NCBI GenBank assembly: GCA_018417955.1
Contig: JACTVC010000014.1
Coordinates: 558,001-622,000 of the forward strand
Length of the DNA: 64,000 nucleotides
From: Laccaria trichodermophora
Lineage: Eukaryota > Basidiomycota > Agaricomycetes > Agaricales > Hydnangiaceae
Direction: 5' to 3'
Of this stretch, positions 44,801 to 55,500 are shown piece by piece; the first letter of the stretch is position 1, and each line of letters opens with the position of its first letter. The notes under the pieces were generated by a model. That model was not told the DNA's origin. It was given only the letters and a program-made list of their open reading frames with translations, and searched no databases. The position numbers were made by a program, and so were the translations under genes.

Positions 44801-46593
44801 TGAATAATGCGGCGAGAGCCGTAGAAACGGGCAAACCTATGCGAGCGACGTTTCTCCAGTGGTTCAAGCTGAACCTTTAGCGAGCCATTCACTTTGACTA
44901 GCTGCGCTAGTTGTTGGACCTGACCACCATGCCAGTCCGGATCGCCTTTCCAAGGTCCCATGAGGCCCAAGCCCCGGGATAGGTTTTCCTTGATAGCGTC
45001 TTGTTCACGGTCCAACTCCGCCCTTCGTGACAAGATATTAGAGAAGGGACGACAAAGGAGGAGGAGTACCTACCAGACAGCGAAGTTCTGTTTTTTGAGC
45101 GGAATGGCCTTCCCTCGCATCACAGCTCGAACCTTGTAAGCAGCTGCAGTGTTGGGCCCAGTGAGGTTCGGCACTTGCTCTCTGACTTGATCCCAAGTCC
45201 AGGTACCATGAGTGACACCCCTAGCCAACTCGTACTGCGTGCCCCATGCGATGTTAAGGTCCTCAAAAATCGACTGGGTTGTAGGACAGTGAGCAATAAT
45301 GTAACTGTCGAGTTTGGTACCAAGGGACTTTTTACAAAACTCAGATACCGATTCTGGTATCTGTGTTTTTGGCGTGACCGACTGCGTGACAGCAATTGGC
45401 AGAGGAGGCTTGGCTGAGGTGGGGGCGTCTGAAGTAGGTTGAGTGTTTGGCTTGCAAAAGAAATTGGACTTGAGTGTGACACTCTCTGTGAGTGGTGACC
45501 TAGCCTTCTGAGGAGAGCTGTTTGCGCCATGTCGGTCAAGTTTCCCTTCTTGTGAAGACGGGCCAGATGAGGATGATTGGGAAGAAACAAAGGAAAACGA
45601 CGAATTTGAGCCAGACAAAGGGTAAGCAAACGAAGAGTTGGAAGACGCGTTGATGGGGAAACAATCTGTATCAGTGGATACTATGGCCATAATTAGATTG
45701 TGTCTTAAGAATCGAGGAAACTCAGCATACGCTCTGAACATAAGTATGAGCTCATTCACAACGTGACAATATGAGCGTGCGTACCTTCCGTGTCTGAATC
45801 GGTATCTCCAACAACGATCATCTTCCGTTTACCGTCAGACTGAGGGTGATGTGTGTTACTTACGTGATGTACTGCCAGACCAAGACGAACAAACCTTGGA
45901 TGCCAGGGGCTGAACAAATAGCCTTTTTGCGGGAGGAGAAGCTAAATTTCGAATTGGAGTCAATCATGGGTGTTGGTGTCTGTCGTACTTACGTGACGAT
46001 GAGTCGCTGATGTCTATTTTTGCAAGCTCTTTGCGAATCGTGGAGGAAACATCGATGGGGGTTTTCTTCGCCAAATTCTTCGCCGGGGTTTTGGAAGGAG
46101 TTATCGGAATGGGATTCTGGCGCCGCGTCGCAGACGCAGACGAAGCAACTTTGGAGATTATCCATCAGACAGAAATGATAGAGTAGATGGGTGAGAAACC
46201 TGCCTTTTTTCACTGCGGTTGCAAAAAGCTCCTTCGCAAAAGGATTCGACTCTGGAGTCCTCGTCGCATTGAACGACGATGCAACATTTGGGGTACTACC
46301 AGATGGAGTACCACGCGTTTTGTCTGAATAGCGCTTCTTAGGCGCTCTCAATGGCGAGTTATCGAACGACTCGTCTGATGAGGTATTCAGCTTTAAGCAA
46401 GCTGGGGGATTGAACTGGCACTCACTCGACAAGCCGGCCACTGCACTGCAGAACAGAGCGTCTTCGTCATTAAAGTAATCAGAATCAACATCCTGCGCGT
46501 AGCTAATTGATATAAGTGAGTCATTAAGCAAAAGCTACCGACCAGGTCGCCTGATCCCGTTCGAGTCACCATCGGTGTGCTTGATTTAGACAT
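41843..46593 (-). CDS. RNA-dependent RNA polymerase (QDE-1/RDR type)
   Basis: Cellular RdRPs copy RNA into dsRNA for Dicer in RNA silencing. From ATG 46593 about 15 introns give roughly 1300 aa. The N-terminus is Ser-rich with STPSGS/PSKTPAKN low complexity. The conserved core follows in order: RRIIQLRIPDD, HNPLEYNY, MTDGCGFINLAAM (about 44255-44290), GRIAGAKGMWIRH, DPTGLLEEGQIYYRSS (about 43430), RYPIRLPSDMQKV, DVIIVSTKGKFSLASLLSGG then the catalytic DQDGD, LLDSSKTG, and a C-terminal helical domain to 41843. Two introns use GC donors (43431-43479, CAG|GCAAGT; 46149-46203, AAG|GCAGGT). The second residue of the D-x-D-G-D motif is Gln. It is divergent from centrin (275 bp) and lies about 3 kb from the dsRBD array. 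Confidence 0.9.
42965..42976 (-). other. 12-nt microexon encoding the RdRP catalytic loop
   Basis: GTGAGT...TTAG (42977-43028) and GTAGGT...CACAG (42910-42964) flank ATCAGGACGGAG. With one G from each side it spells D-Q-D-G-D, so the first and last catalytic Asp codons are each split by an intron. Confidence 0.8.
43266..43273 (-). other. 8-nt microexon in the RdRP
   Basis: Reading from GEVV into RYPIRLP requires CTGGGGCG between introns 43274-43323 (GTATGT...TCAG) and 43218-43265 (GTACGA...CCAG). It adds L-G-R and restores frame. No single-intron alternative that I tried keeps frame. Confidence 0.7.
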
Positions 46594-46867
46594 ACGTCGC
46601 GGGGTTGAAAATCAAGATGGGTATAGAGAGAAAGAAGGTATCTCCAGCGGGTATATGTAGGATTGTAATGGTTGCTGTGCATAGGGCGACAAGACGGCGA
46701 TCCGATTGAGCCGCAATGAGCCCGCGTCTAAGTTCGCCAGTGTGAATAAGTACACGCAAGGGTAATTTGGTTGAGAGAACATCCATGACACATCACGTGC
46801 CGACGCGAGAATCACCTATGTGACGGGTCACGTCAACACATTTTGCACCTCAACCCTCTTCAAAACG
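46594..46867. promoter_or_regulatory. Shared divergent promoter, RdRP / centrin
   Basis: There are 274 bp between the two start codons, with no ORF of its own. It must carry both 5' UTRs and promoters. Confidence 0.5.
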
Positions 46868-47523
46868 ATGTACTCATCTTCGGCAGCCCAAAAAGCCAAA
46901 CGACGGACGCACACGCGACCAGAGCTCTCTGACGAACAAAAGCAAGAGATAAAGGAGGCTTTTGAGCTGTTTGACACGGACAAGGATGGTTGTGTTGACT
47001 ACCACGAGCTGAAGGTTGCTATGCGGGCACTGGGCTTCGACATGAAGAAGGCGGAGGTTTTGAAAATTCTACGAGACCACGATAAGACGGGTCATGGTCT
47101 CATGGACTTTGAAGATTTTGCGAAAATTAGTGAGTTTGACGCGTCTATATTGCGCCTGTTCTGCGCGACCTTTTCACACTCAATCATCAATGTTTACGTG
47201 CGCGTGCTAATCGCAACTTTGATTCCAGTGAGCGAACGAATATTGGCACGCGATCCTATGGAGGAAATCAGACGCGCCTTCCAATTATTTGACGACGATA
47301 ACACGGGCAAGATTAGCCTTCGGAATTTAAGACGCGTCGCGAAAGAAGTTGGTGACCGGTTAGAAGACGACGAACTGTACGATTCTACATGCCACATGAC
47401 CGCGACCTATATCTTACTTTTCGCCCTTTCATTAGACAAGCCATGATAGATGAATTCGACCTGGACCAAGATGGGGAGATCAACGAGCAAGAATTCTTTG
47501 CCATAATGACAGATGACGCATAA
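46868..47523 (+). CDS. Centrin (Cdc31-like EF-hand protein)
   Basis: Centrin is a Ca2+-binding protein of the spindle pole body, also found with nuclear pores and DNA repair factors. Exons 46868-47129, 47229-47376 and 47436-47523 give 165 aa. Four EF-hands: [12 protein letters not shown] and [14 protein letters not shown] in the N-half, [12 protein letters not shown] and [12 protein letters not shown] in the C-half. All four loops keep the main acidic ligands at positions 1, 3 and 12 except the third, which ends in Asn and is probably weaker. The start [20 protein letters not shown] gives the usual basic centrin N-terminus; the upstream in-frame ATG at 46820 is not needed. Confidence 0.92.
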
Positions 47524-47944
47524 CGCTCGACTGCACCCCATCCCTCGGACATGTCCCTCACTTTCCATAATCTGTACGCATATCCCATCCTGCATATATC
47601 CTCCGTTCTCCCTGCATATCGCTCGGTCAGCTGTGTCATCATATATCTGTGAGTCACCTGCTTTCCGTCATGCACCGCACTCAACCTTTTTCAGATTCCC
47701 GCTGTTCATCTTGTATTAGCATTCATGCCTGTACAATACAGACGCCCTCATACCATACAATTTTCCAATCTCAATTCAATAGACTGGACCCCTTCCAACA
47801 TCAAGGTTTAAGATTTCATGTGAGGCCAGAAGACGCAATAACAAAACGGACAGTACAAGGAAGCCGATGATATTACTGAATTGAAAACAATAGGTGTCAT
47901 GCGACGCCAACGGAGTCCACAACCCCGGTCATTCATGGAGCACA

Positions 47945-48300
47945 TGAAAGACGGGTACAGTCGGTCCTGGAAAACATCTATTTGTGCACTCACTCTCCGA
48001 ACGGGGATGCATCTAGGTCCAAATTTGCCTGAAAGCGCAGTAAGCATTCACCTTCGGGGAATGTAATCTTGTCCGAAAAACATCCACGTTCACGTGTGAG
48101 TGGATCAGTGGAGCGTACTTCGGAAGGGCTTTCATTGAACGGGTACGGTCGGTCCTGGAAAACATCTATCTGTGCACTCATTCTCCGAACAGGGACGAAG
48201 TCAGGCCCAAATTTGCCGGAAACCGTAGGAAACATGCAGAATGTAGTTTTATCCGAAGAACATCCTCACGTGTGAGTGGATCAGTTGAACTTACACCGGA
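47945..48300. repeat. Two-copy tandem repeat, about 180 bp
   Basis: ACGGGTACAGTCGGTCCTGG (47951) recurs as ACGGGTACGGTCGGTCCTGG (48139). The following CTCCGAACRGGGAYG, CCAAATTTGCC and CACGTGTGAGTGGATCAGT are repeated in order with small indels. Function unknown. Confidence 0.7.
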
Positions 48301-50555
48301 AGGTGCCATGACCCTTCCACCCACAGATGTTTTCGACCTCCAGAAACCCACTACACAACCATCGGCAAGTTGCGTCTCGAAAACATGGGCGATCAGAAGG
48401 TTCTGTCTAACAATGGTACTTCCCGCAGGTGTTTTTATTGAGGCTGCAGAGGCTTTTGCTTTGTGGCGACTGATCTTCGGTTCCCAGATCTTTCTACCCT
48501 CGCGCTTAGCCGTGGACTAGCGCTTGTCCAAGTTTGTAAGGCTGCAGTCAAGGGGCCATATCAAGGGTGACCAGGCGACCAAGTAATTTCGACAATTATC
48601 TTCCTTCCTCCAGGTTCCTCAAGATGCAGCTGACCTACAACTCCCGTCAGTGATGCCCATTGCAAAGATCCCATGAACTTTTCGTTCCCCATCTACCCTC
48701 CCACGAAGATCGGCACGCACATACATATTTGCTGATGTTCAAGGACAGGAACGAGTGGTAAGTCACCGACTCACCGCATGATCCGCGTTCTTCCTAATTC
48801 ACCGTGACCTTGCTCTTGCAGGCAAGCCTCTTTCGTTTCCGACGGCCTCGTGATCATCTTCATCATCACCTACATCAAACCGACAAACATCACTGCTCGC
48901 CAACATCATGATCAACTGAGTATCAACTTGGCCCATCGGCTGACCTATTCGACAAGCCCAAATATACATGGGTGGGTTATCTTCGCTACGCGGGACGAGG
49001 GCGGGACGTTCGCCCCGTCCTCCGCACTTCTCACTTCTTCAAAAACCCTAAGTACTTGGATCTTCCAAATGCCAATGGCGCCATCCCACATGGTTCACCC
49101 AAACAAAAAGCCTATTTTTCTTTTGGGACCGCATGACAGCATGACGTGTCTTGTTTTGGTTTTGATGAAACCCAGGCACACACACACAAGAGTTGTTACG
49201 GACCTTTTCCTGATTGGGCGATTTGGATGGAAATTTAGAGCCAAGTTTCCGAGCTTGTGTAAATGCATTTTTTGATTCGACGATTCATTTCATCCGCTTG
49301 GGGGGAAGGTACCAAGGAGGAGGGTAACAGACTCCGAGTCGGAGCAGGCGGCGAGATGCGTGATGGCTCGCTCTGTGGCGCTTTCAAAGTTTTATGAGGT
49401 TGAAATCCATGGAGGTTGCGATTGATTGGATGGCATGGAGGTTCATCCGAATGATATGTATTGCAATGTGGACTGACAATTTCATTCATTTTCGCTTTAC
49501 ATTTCCAACTCGCCTCGCCAATCCTAAATTTACAACAAAACCGGCATATTCCTTCTCGAGAGTCTCTTTCAAAACCGATAGATACATAAGAGTACAACCG
49601 TAGCCCAACCTTTATAAAGAAGAAAAATACATATGATAGTAAGGTAAGAGAATATATCTTTTATAGTCTATTCATACCGTATCATAATAAGGAAATTTTA
49701 TGTTGTATGTTGTAAGTATAAGGTCAATCGAGTATCGTATAACGTATATATGCCCGGTGCCAAATCCTAGAAAAAAAAAATTGAGCGAGGGGGGTGGATG
49801 AATGGAGTGATAAGAGTACACATGAATTGAGAAACCACGATAGATAACGATAAACTATGGGACGGATGGACGGATGGGATGGGATGAACCCGCGAGGCTT
49901 TTGCGTGGCGAAGAACGAAGTCGAAGCGAGGTGTCTCGGGCGGTGGTAGATCGACTCCGAACCCTACTCTCCGACTGAAAGAAGATAAAGCGCCTCTTGG
50001 GGGGGGATTATTGAAAGTTGTCGAACGGGGGTAAGCTAGAATTCGAAAAACGAAGTGGGTAGATGGGGAATGGTGCAATTGATACATCAATGTAAGGGTA
50101 GAAGCGATCTTTGCAAGTGTTGCGGGATCTATGCGATGAGGAGGGACCATAGGAAAAACGAAATGAAAGGGAAGGCGGAGAGGAAGAGTGAGGGGGACTT
50201 GAAACAGACTTTGAAACCGAAACAACCCATGAAATGAAATTTTTGAAACTCGAAAAAAAAGAAACCCAAAGATACAACGAAAAAAAAAAAACAGCAAAAC
50301 GGTGAAATGAACGTGAACGAAGTTATGTGGTGGAGGGAGCGAGGTGGGAAGTGAATGGAAGGGAAGTGTATTGCTGTACCAAAGAAACGAAAAGAACGTC
50401 CACCAAGGCAAACCAAAGAAAGAAACACGAAACGACCAATGAAACGAGAGAAAAAGAAAAAATCCGCAAGTATAATCGCATTTTCAAGGCTGCACGAAGT
50501 GGAGGTAAGCCACTATCTCCACGAACAAAAAAAGTCAAAAGCCAACCCACCAAGA
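48301..50555. other. Intergenic, one doubtful small gene
   Basis: An ATG at 48624 (MQLTYNSR) could splice through GTCAGT and GTAAGT introns to the plus-strand frame at 48832-49275. The joined product has no recognisable domain, so I do not call it. 49600-49760 is very AT rich, and 49980-50700 is purine-rich 3' flank of the zinc-finger gene. Confidence 0.35.
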
Positions 50556-52519
50556 TCAAGCCCCACCCTTCGTCGGCACATAATCCTTATGAACCCTCAT
50601 ATGCTGGCCAAGATTATCATGCCTGCTAAAATCCTTACCACACCCCGGGTAAGGACACGTATGCGCTGCAAAGTCAAATCCCCCATCAATTCCTTATTTT
50701 CCCTTCAAAAAAAAAACGAAGGGGACTCACGTTTCTCATAAGTATGTATACTCCTCACATGTCTCTTCAAATGTTCCCCCCTAGCAAAACATTTCCCACA
50801 CCCTTCAACATCACATAAATACATCCTTGCACCCTTCCCTCCCCCCGCTCCCGCTTGTCCCTGGTGCTGCTGCCTTTTTCGTCCAGCACCACTAGCTGCA
50901 CTCCTTAAATCCTCAAGAGACGAAACAGTCGGCACGCGCCGTCCTCTTGATTTTTTTGTTAGGTTTGGCACGGGGACGGGGAGCGTGCTTGTGGTGGCGG
51001 AGGAGGAGGAACGGGTACGGGAGGAAGGTGTTTTGGTGTTGGTTGAGGAAAGGGTACGTGTGGGGAATGAGGATGAGGAAGAGGAGAGGGGTGGTGATGA
51101 TGTCGATGGACGTCTTCGCGCGGAGGTAGTGTTATCCTCAGAATAAGACGCAGCGCCATTATCGCTTGCTGAAGAACCAGCATAGCTCGGGTAGGGATTA
51201 TACCTCGACGAAGCGCGTGAGCGCAAGTTCCTCCCTTCCGTTACGTAGGGATACGAAGAAGGATAAACGGCGGACGAAGAAGAGGTGTTGGCGCGTCTTC
51301 GGCGTGTACGCAGGACAAACTCCCCATCGTTATCATCATCATCCACACTCTCCTCGTCGTCCTCGTAATAATCGTCTTCCTTCTCTTCTTCACTCTCTTC
51401 GTCCTCTGGGAGCTCTTCTTCTCCAGGGTCTTCCCGCTGTTGCTGTTGTGGCTGATCGTAAACGGGTAGTTGTTGTTGCTGGTGTTGGTGCTCCCAATCG
51501 TCCTCCCCATCCGCATCAGCATCACCCATCTCCCCCTCCGCATCCCTATCCCCCTCCTCAGCCTCGCTCTCCAAACTGGTAAGCGAACACCGCCGCTCGC
51601 CGTGCCACGGCTCGGACACGTCGTCCCCGCCAAGGAGCATCCCCTTTAACAGCATGTCCTCGTGTGAGCCGGAAACAAAGCGAGGGTCACATACCACCGC
51701 ATTGGTATGCGATAGGTCGGCGTACCGAGGACTTAGAGGCGAGGAAGAGGATACGGGTGAGGTGGGGGACAACTCAGCGGGGACGACGTAGTTTTGCTGC
51801 TGCTGCTGCGGATGGTGATGAATTTGCTGGTGGTGGTGGTGGTGTTGTTGAGTAGCAAACGACGGTGAATAATACGTCCCAGTCGTTGTCGTAGGTGAGA
51901 CTTGTTGTTGTTGCGGCTGTTGATGATGGACGTACGGATCATGGTTGTTTTGGATTGGAACGCCGGAGAGATCGTAGTGTGCCGATGAGGGGTGATGATA
52001 TCCGGTGAAGGCGGGTAATTCTTCGCGCTTGACTCTTGGAGGGGCGGGAGGATATTGTGGGAGGGCGAGAGAGATGGAGTGGGTGTGCGTGTGTGTGTGA
52101 GTTGGGGGGAATTGGGCGTGGAGGGAGTTGACGGGAGGAGAAGTCCAGTCTTCGAGGTCGACGTCGAATAGGGCGTCGTTTGGTGGGAGGGGTTGTTGAT
52201 GCATGGGTTGTTGGTGGTGATGCTGTTGTTGTTGGATGGGATGGGTTGGTACTGGAGAGTGGATGACGGGAGGGTGTCGTGGAGGAATGTACAGCATGCC
52301 CAGGTCATAAGTAGTAGCGTAAGGGTTGCGGAGAGTAGGCTGTAGACAATGATGCTTCTTGTTATCTGTTGACCAAGTCATGTCGTACAAAGGTGGATAG
52401 ACAGGGTAGTCCTGGTCTACGGGGCTTTCGTAATTTGGGTCTGATATAGGACTGGGCTCCGAGTAGGGCGAAGGTGCAGAAAAGTTTGTAAAGGTTGGAC
52501 TGACGGGGGACGGCATCAT
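50556..52519 (-). CDS. C2H2 zinc-finger transcription factor 1
   Basis: Exons 50731-52519 and 50556-50665 give 632 aa. The first 500 residues are low complexity: Pro, His and Gln runs, an acidic Glu/Asp block, and Ser-rich stretches typical of activation regions. A basic motif LTKKSRGRRVPT precedes two C2H2 fingers at the C-terminus: C-DVEG-C ... HLKRHVRSIH, linker TYEKP, then C-PYPG-C ... NLGQHMRVH. The intron falls in the linker (phase 1, EK|P). The finger pair resembles Msn2/4- and Com2-type stress regulators binding short GC/AG-rich sites. I chose the first true ATG (52519); a longer frame begins with a non-ATG codon. Confidence 0.85.
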
Positions 52520-55500
52520 TGTTTGGTGAAAAAAGGGAAAGAGAGGTAAGAGGGCGGGGCACTTTAAAAGATAAGCCAAGAACAGAACTTAAGCCAAGAT
52601 CAAGATGCGTGCGCTGGATAAAAATTTAAGTGAGCGGGGGGGGGATTGCAAATACTAATCACAGCGGAACGGAGAAGAACATCTAAGATCTCACAACAAT
52701 ACCCGCAAACAACATCTCTCACCACTGCCGATCCTTTGCACCTCCAACCCAAGATCCGTTCTGGACTCTGCCTGACTTGAGCTTTGACAAACGACTCATG
52801 TGTCAATGAAATTAATCCACTTAAATCCGTACATCGGCCGCAGATCTCAATAAACGCTTTGATCCCATCTCCCCCCGATCTCTCTGCATTTCCCCAACGG
52901 CATCTCCGGCGCCAGGTTCCTTTTGCACGGAAGCGGCTCAGAACAAGGTTATCCCCACCCTGCATCCTTACTCCCTTCGATAACGACCCTGCCTCGCATC
53001 ACTCACTATCGTCCAAAAAAAGAAAACGACGACGACGACCAGAACCTATCTATTCAACCTGCCTTTTTTCTCTTACCATCCACTCATCAATTTCAAAAGT
53101 GTGGGGTAAATGAAAAAAGCATACGTACCTCGATTAGATCCCGACATATATGTTATTCCGCGCCATCCAGTTCCAGATGGTTCGGTAAAACAGTTCCTCA
53201 GGAGCATGGCGTCCACTGCCACGCACGAATCCCTCTAGCCTGCTCTAGCCCATCCATGCGAACGTGCCATGCGCAGAGGAAAAATGGCGAACATCACATA
53301 TACCGGCAATATGGCAAACATCACTGGGATTGATGTAAATTGCACATACCGTCGCGATGTCAACATCAACACCAACCGAGGTACCTGAGGATGGTCCTAT
53401 CTATCTACTGGTAGCATCAGCCAAATCACTACCAATTGGTATTTACGGCTTATTCAAGACCCTTGGCCTTCTCTCTCTCTCTGTCGACCTTCCTGAGGCA
53501 CGTGGGTTACAGACAAAGGTCTATCACAACGCGGGAAATTCTTACACCCTTCCTCAAGTTCCATAGTCAACGCGTTATTCGGAATCTATCTCGAGGCTCG
53601 TGCTCGACGTTAGCATCCTGCAAGAAGCGCGCTAAAGTTTGAGTTTTCAATTATCAAGGATGACAGCCCTTCCAGGTCCCTTGGCCTTAGGCTTCTCACT
53701 CACTCGAGTCTCTCGAGCCCAAGTCGTGAGGCACGTGGGCGAACGTACTAATCTACCGACAAAGGTCTATCACAACGGGGGAAATTCTTACACCCTTCCA
53801 GCTCTTTCCAAGGTTCAATAATAGCAAAACACGTTGTTCGGAATCTACCTACCTACCATGAGGCTCGTGGCTCGACGTTATATCTAACATCCTACCAGAA
53901 GCACTTGAAGCTTGAGTTTTCAATTATCAAGAAGACGCACTTTATGATCGGGTTCAAGCAGGCCATAGCATCCCATCCTTCTCCGTGCGTTTTTTTACAT
54001 ACAGTACCACACGACGAATCTCGGAACCTGGATATCCCTTATTACACGTGGACTGCGTGGAGGAGATACGTAGTATCGTATCGACACGTAACTAAGCTTG
54101 CAGTTGGAAGCAAGTTGCGTGCATTGTCGATTATTATTACGCGCATTGCCTCAAGTAATTATAACTCGACGAGTCATAATCATCGGCTTATCGTCCAAAT
54201 CGCAATCGAAATGAAACACACAAAAAAAAATGTCTTGCCCTCCACCCAACTATGAAACGTTTCATAACGGCGTATACCGGGTCTCATGATGATTTACCAT
54301 GGAGTCGATAAGAAGAAAAAATGGCGCAAGCGAGTGCCGCGTTTGCACTTGCAGCGGAGATACGGCCCACCACGGCCCGGGCGCACCGTCTCTCTGTTGC
54401 AGGGTAGGTGCGACTCCGAACTCGGAGAGAGACAAGGCAATACCCGAACTCGAATTCCCATAACAGGACAAAATTGTCGTTCCTGCCCTTTCGGCACCGG
54501 TAGCAAGAGGCACCGGGGGAGCCTGGAGGGCGCCAAGCGCGAGTCGGTGATCTTTTTTTTTGTTTCAATTGCGGGGTTTTCCGTGTTTGTTTTCTTCTTC
54601 ATTCAGATCAAAGAAACGAAAAAACGGAGAGAGAAAACGGAGCCTAGAAGAGAACGAAACGAGGGGATGAAAAATATAGCAACACAAATGCAACCCAACT
54701 TGAAGTACTGGACCCATGTTCAACTGCCCATACTTACATACCCGAATTCGAACATAAATTAAGCTTTTTGAATTTGTTGCGACTTGTCACTCATCATCAT
54801 CGCCGGTACCATGGACCAACCCGCGCACTCGTCCCCATCAAATCGACCAAACAAATACGAATTTCCAAATTGATATGGTACATCCGAGTGTCCATAACGG
54901 TGTACCGTGTTGTGGATCATGGGACGACGAGTTGTGATTTGGGGCGCGTACTTCATGATCGATAAAATTATCCTGGCGAGGGTGCTTTAGGTACCGACTC
55001 GGAGGTGACTCTAATCGAGAAGTACGGTACCTACGAGTGAGTGAGTGAATTCTCTCTCGCAGCATCAGCACTGCAAATTCAAAAAACCTCAGTACGCTTC
55101 AAAACTAAATTTTTTTGTTGAAGCATCAGAAAGTAGGCTTGAGCTTTAGATAAGTAGCTTTTGGTCAGTGGACATATTTGAGTAAATCATGATCTTGCTG
55201 ATGGGCCCTTCCGAGTCGCTCGAGTGGTATCCAGGCTTATCCAGGGCATTGATTTTTCATAATTGAATGGGTTGGAGATGACGTCGACGCGAGTACAAAC
55301 TAACCCTCGAAAAGAGAAAAAAACGAAAAAAAACTCCGATATTCATGGAATCTACACTCGACGCTCTTGTACGTCGAGACTCAAAAAGCGGTCACGTTGA
55401 CGCGCAGCCCGTTCTCCCCAGCACTGGCAATTGATATATATCTACCTCTCCGTCCTTCGGTATTCAAACTTGGTGGGTTCCGGTTAGTACTCAATATCTT

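Noticed and set aside
48624..49275. Three-exon small gene beginning MQLTYNSR
   Set aside because: Splice sites exist, but the joined protein has no recognisable features and the last exon looks like non-coding composition.
50327..50741. Plus-strand ORFs rich in Lys/Arg/Glu
   Set aside because: Purine-rich 3' flank antisense to the zinc-finger gene; composition alone keeps the frames open.
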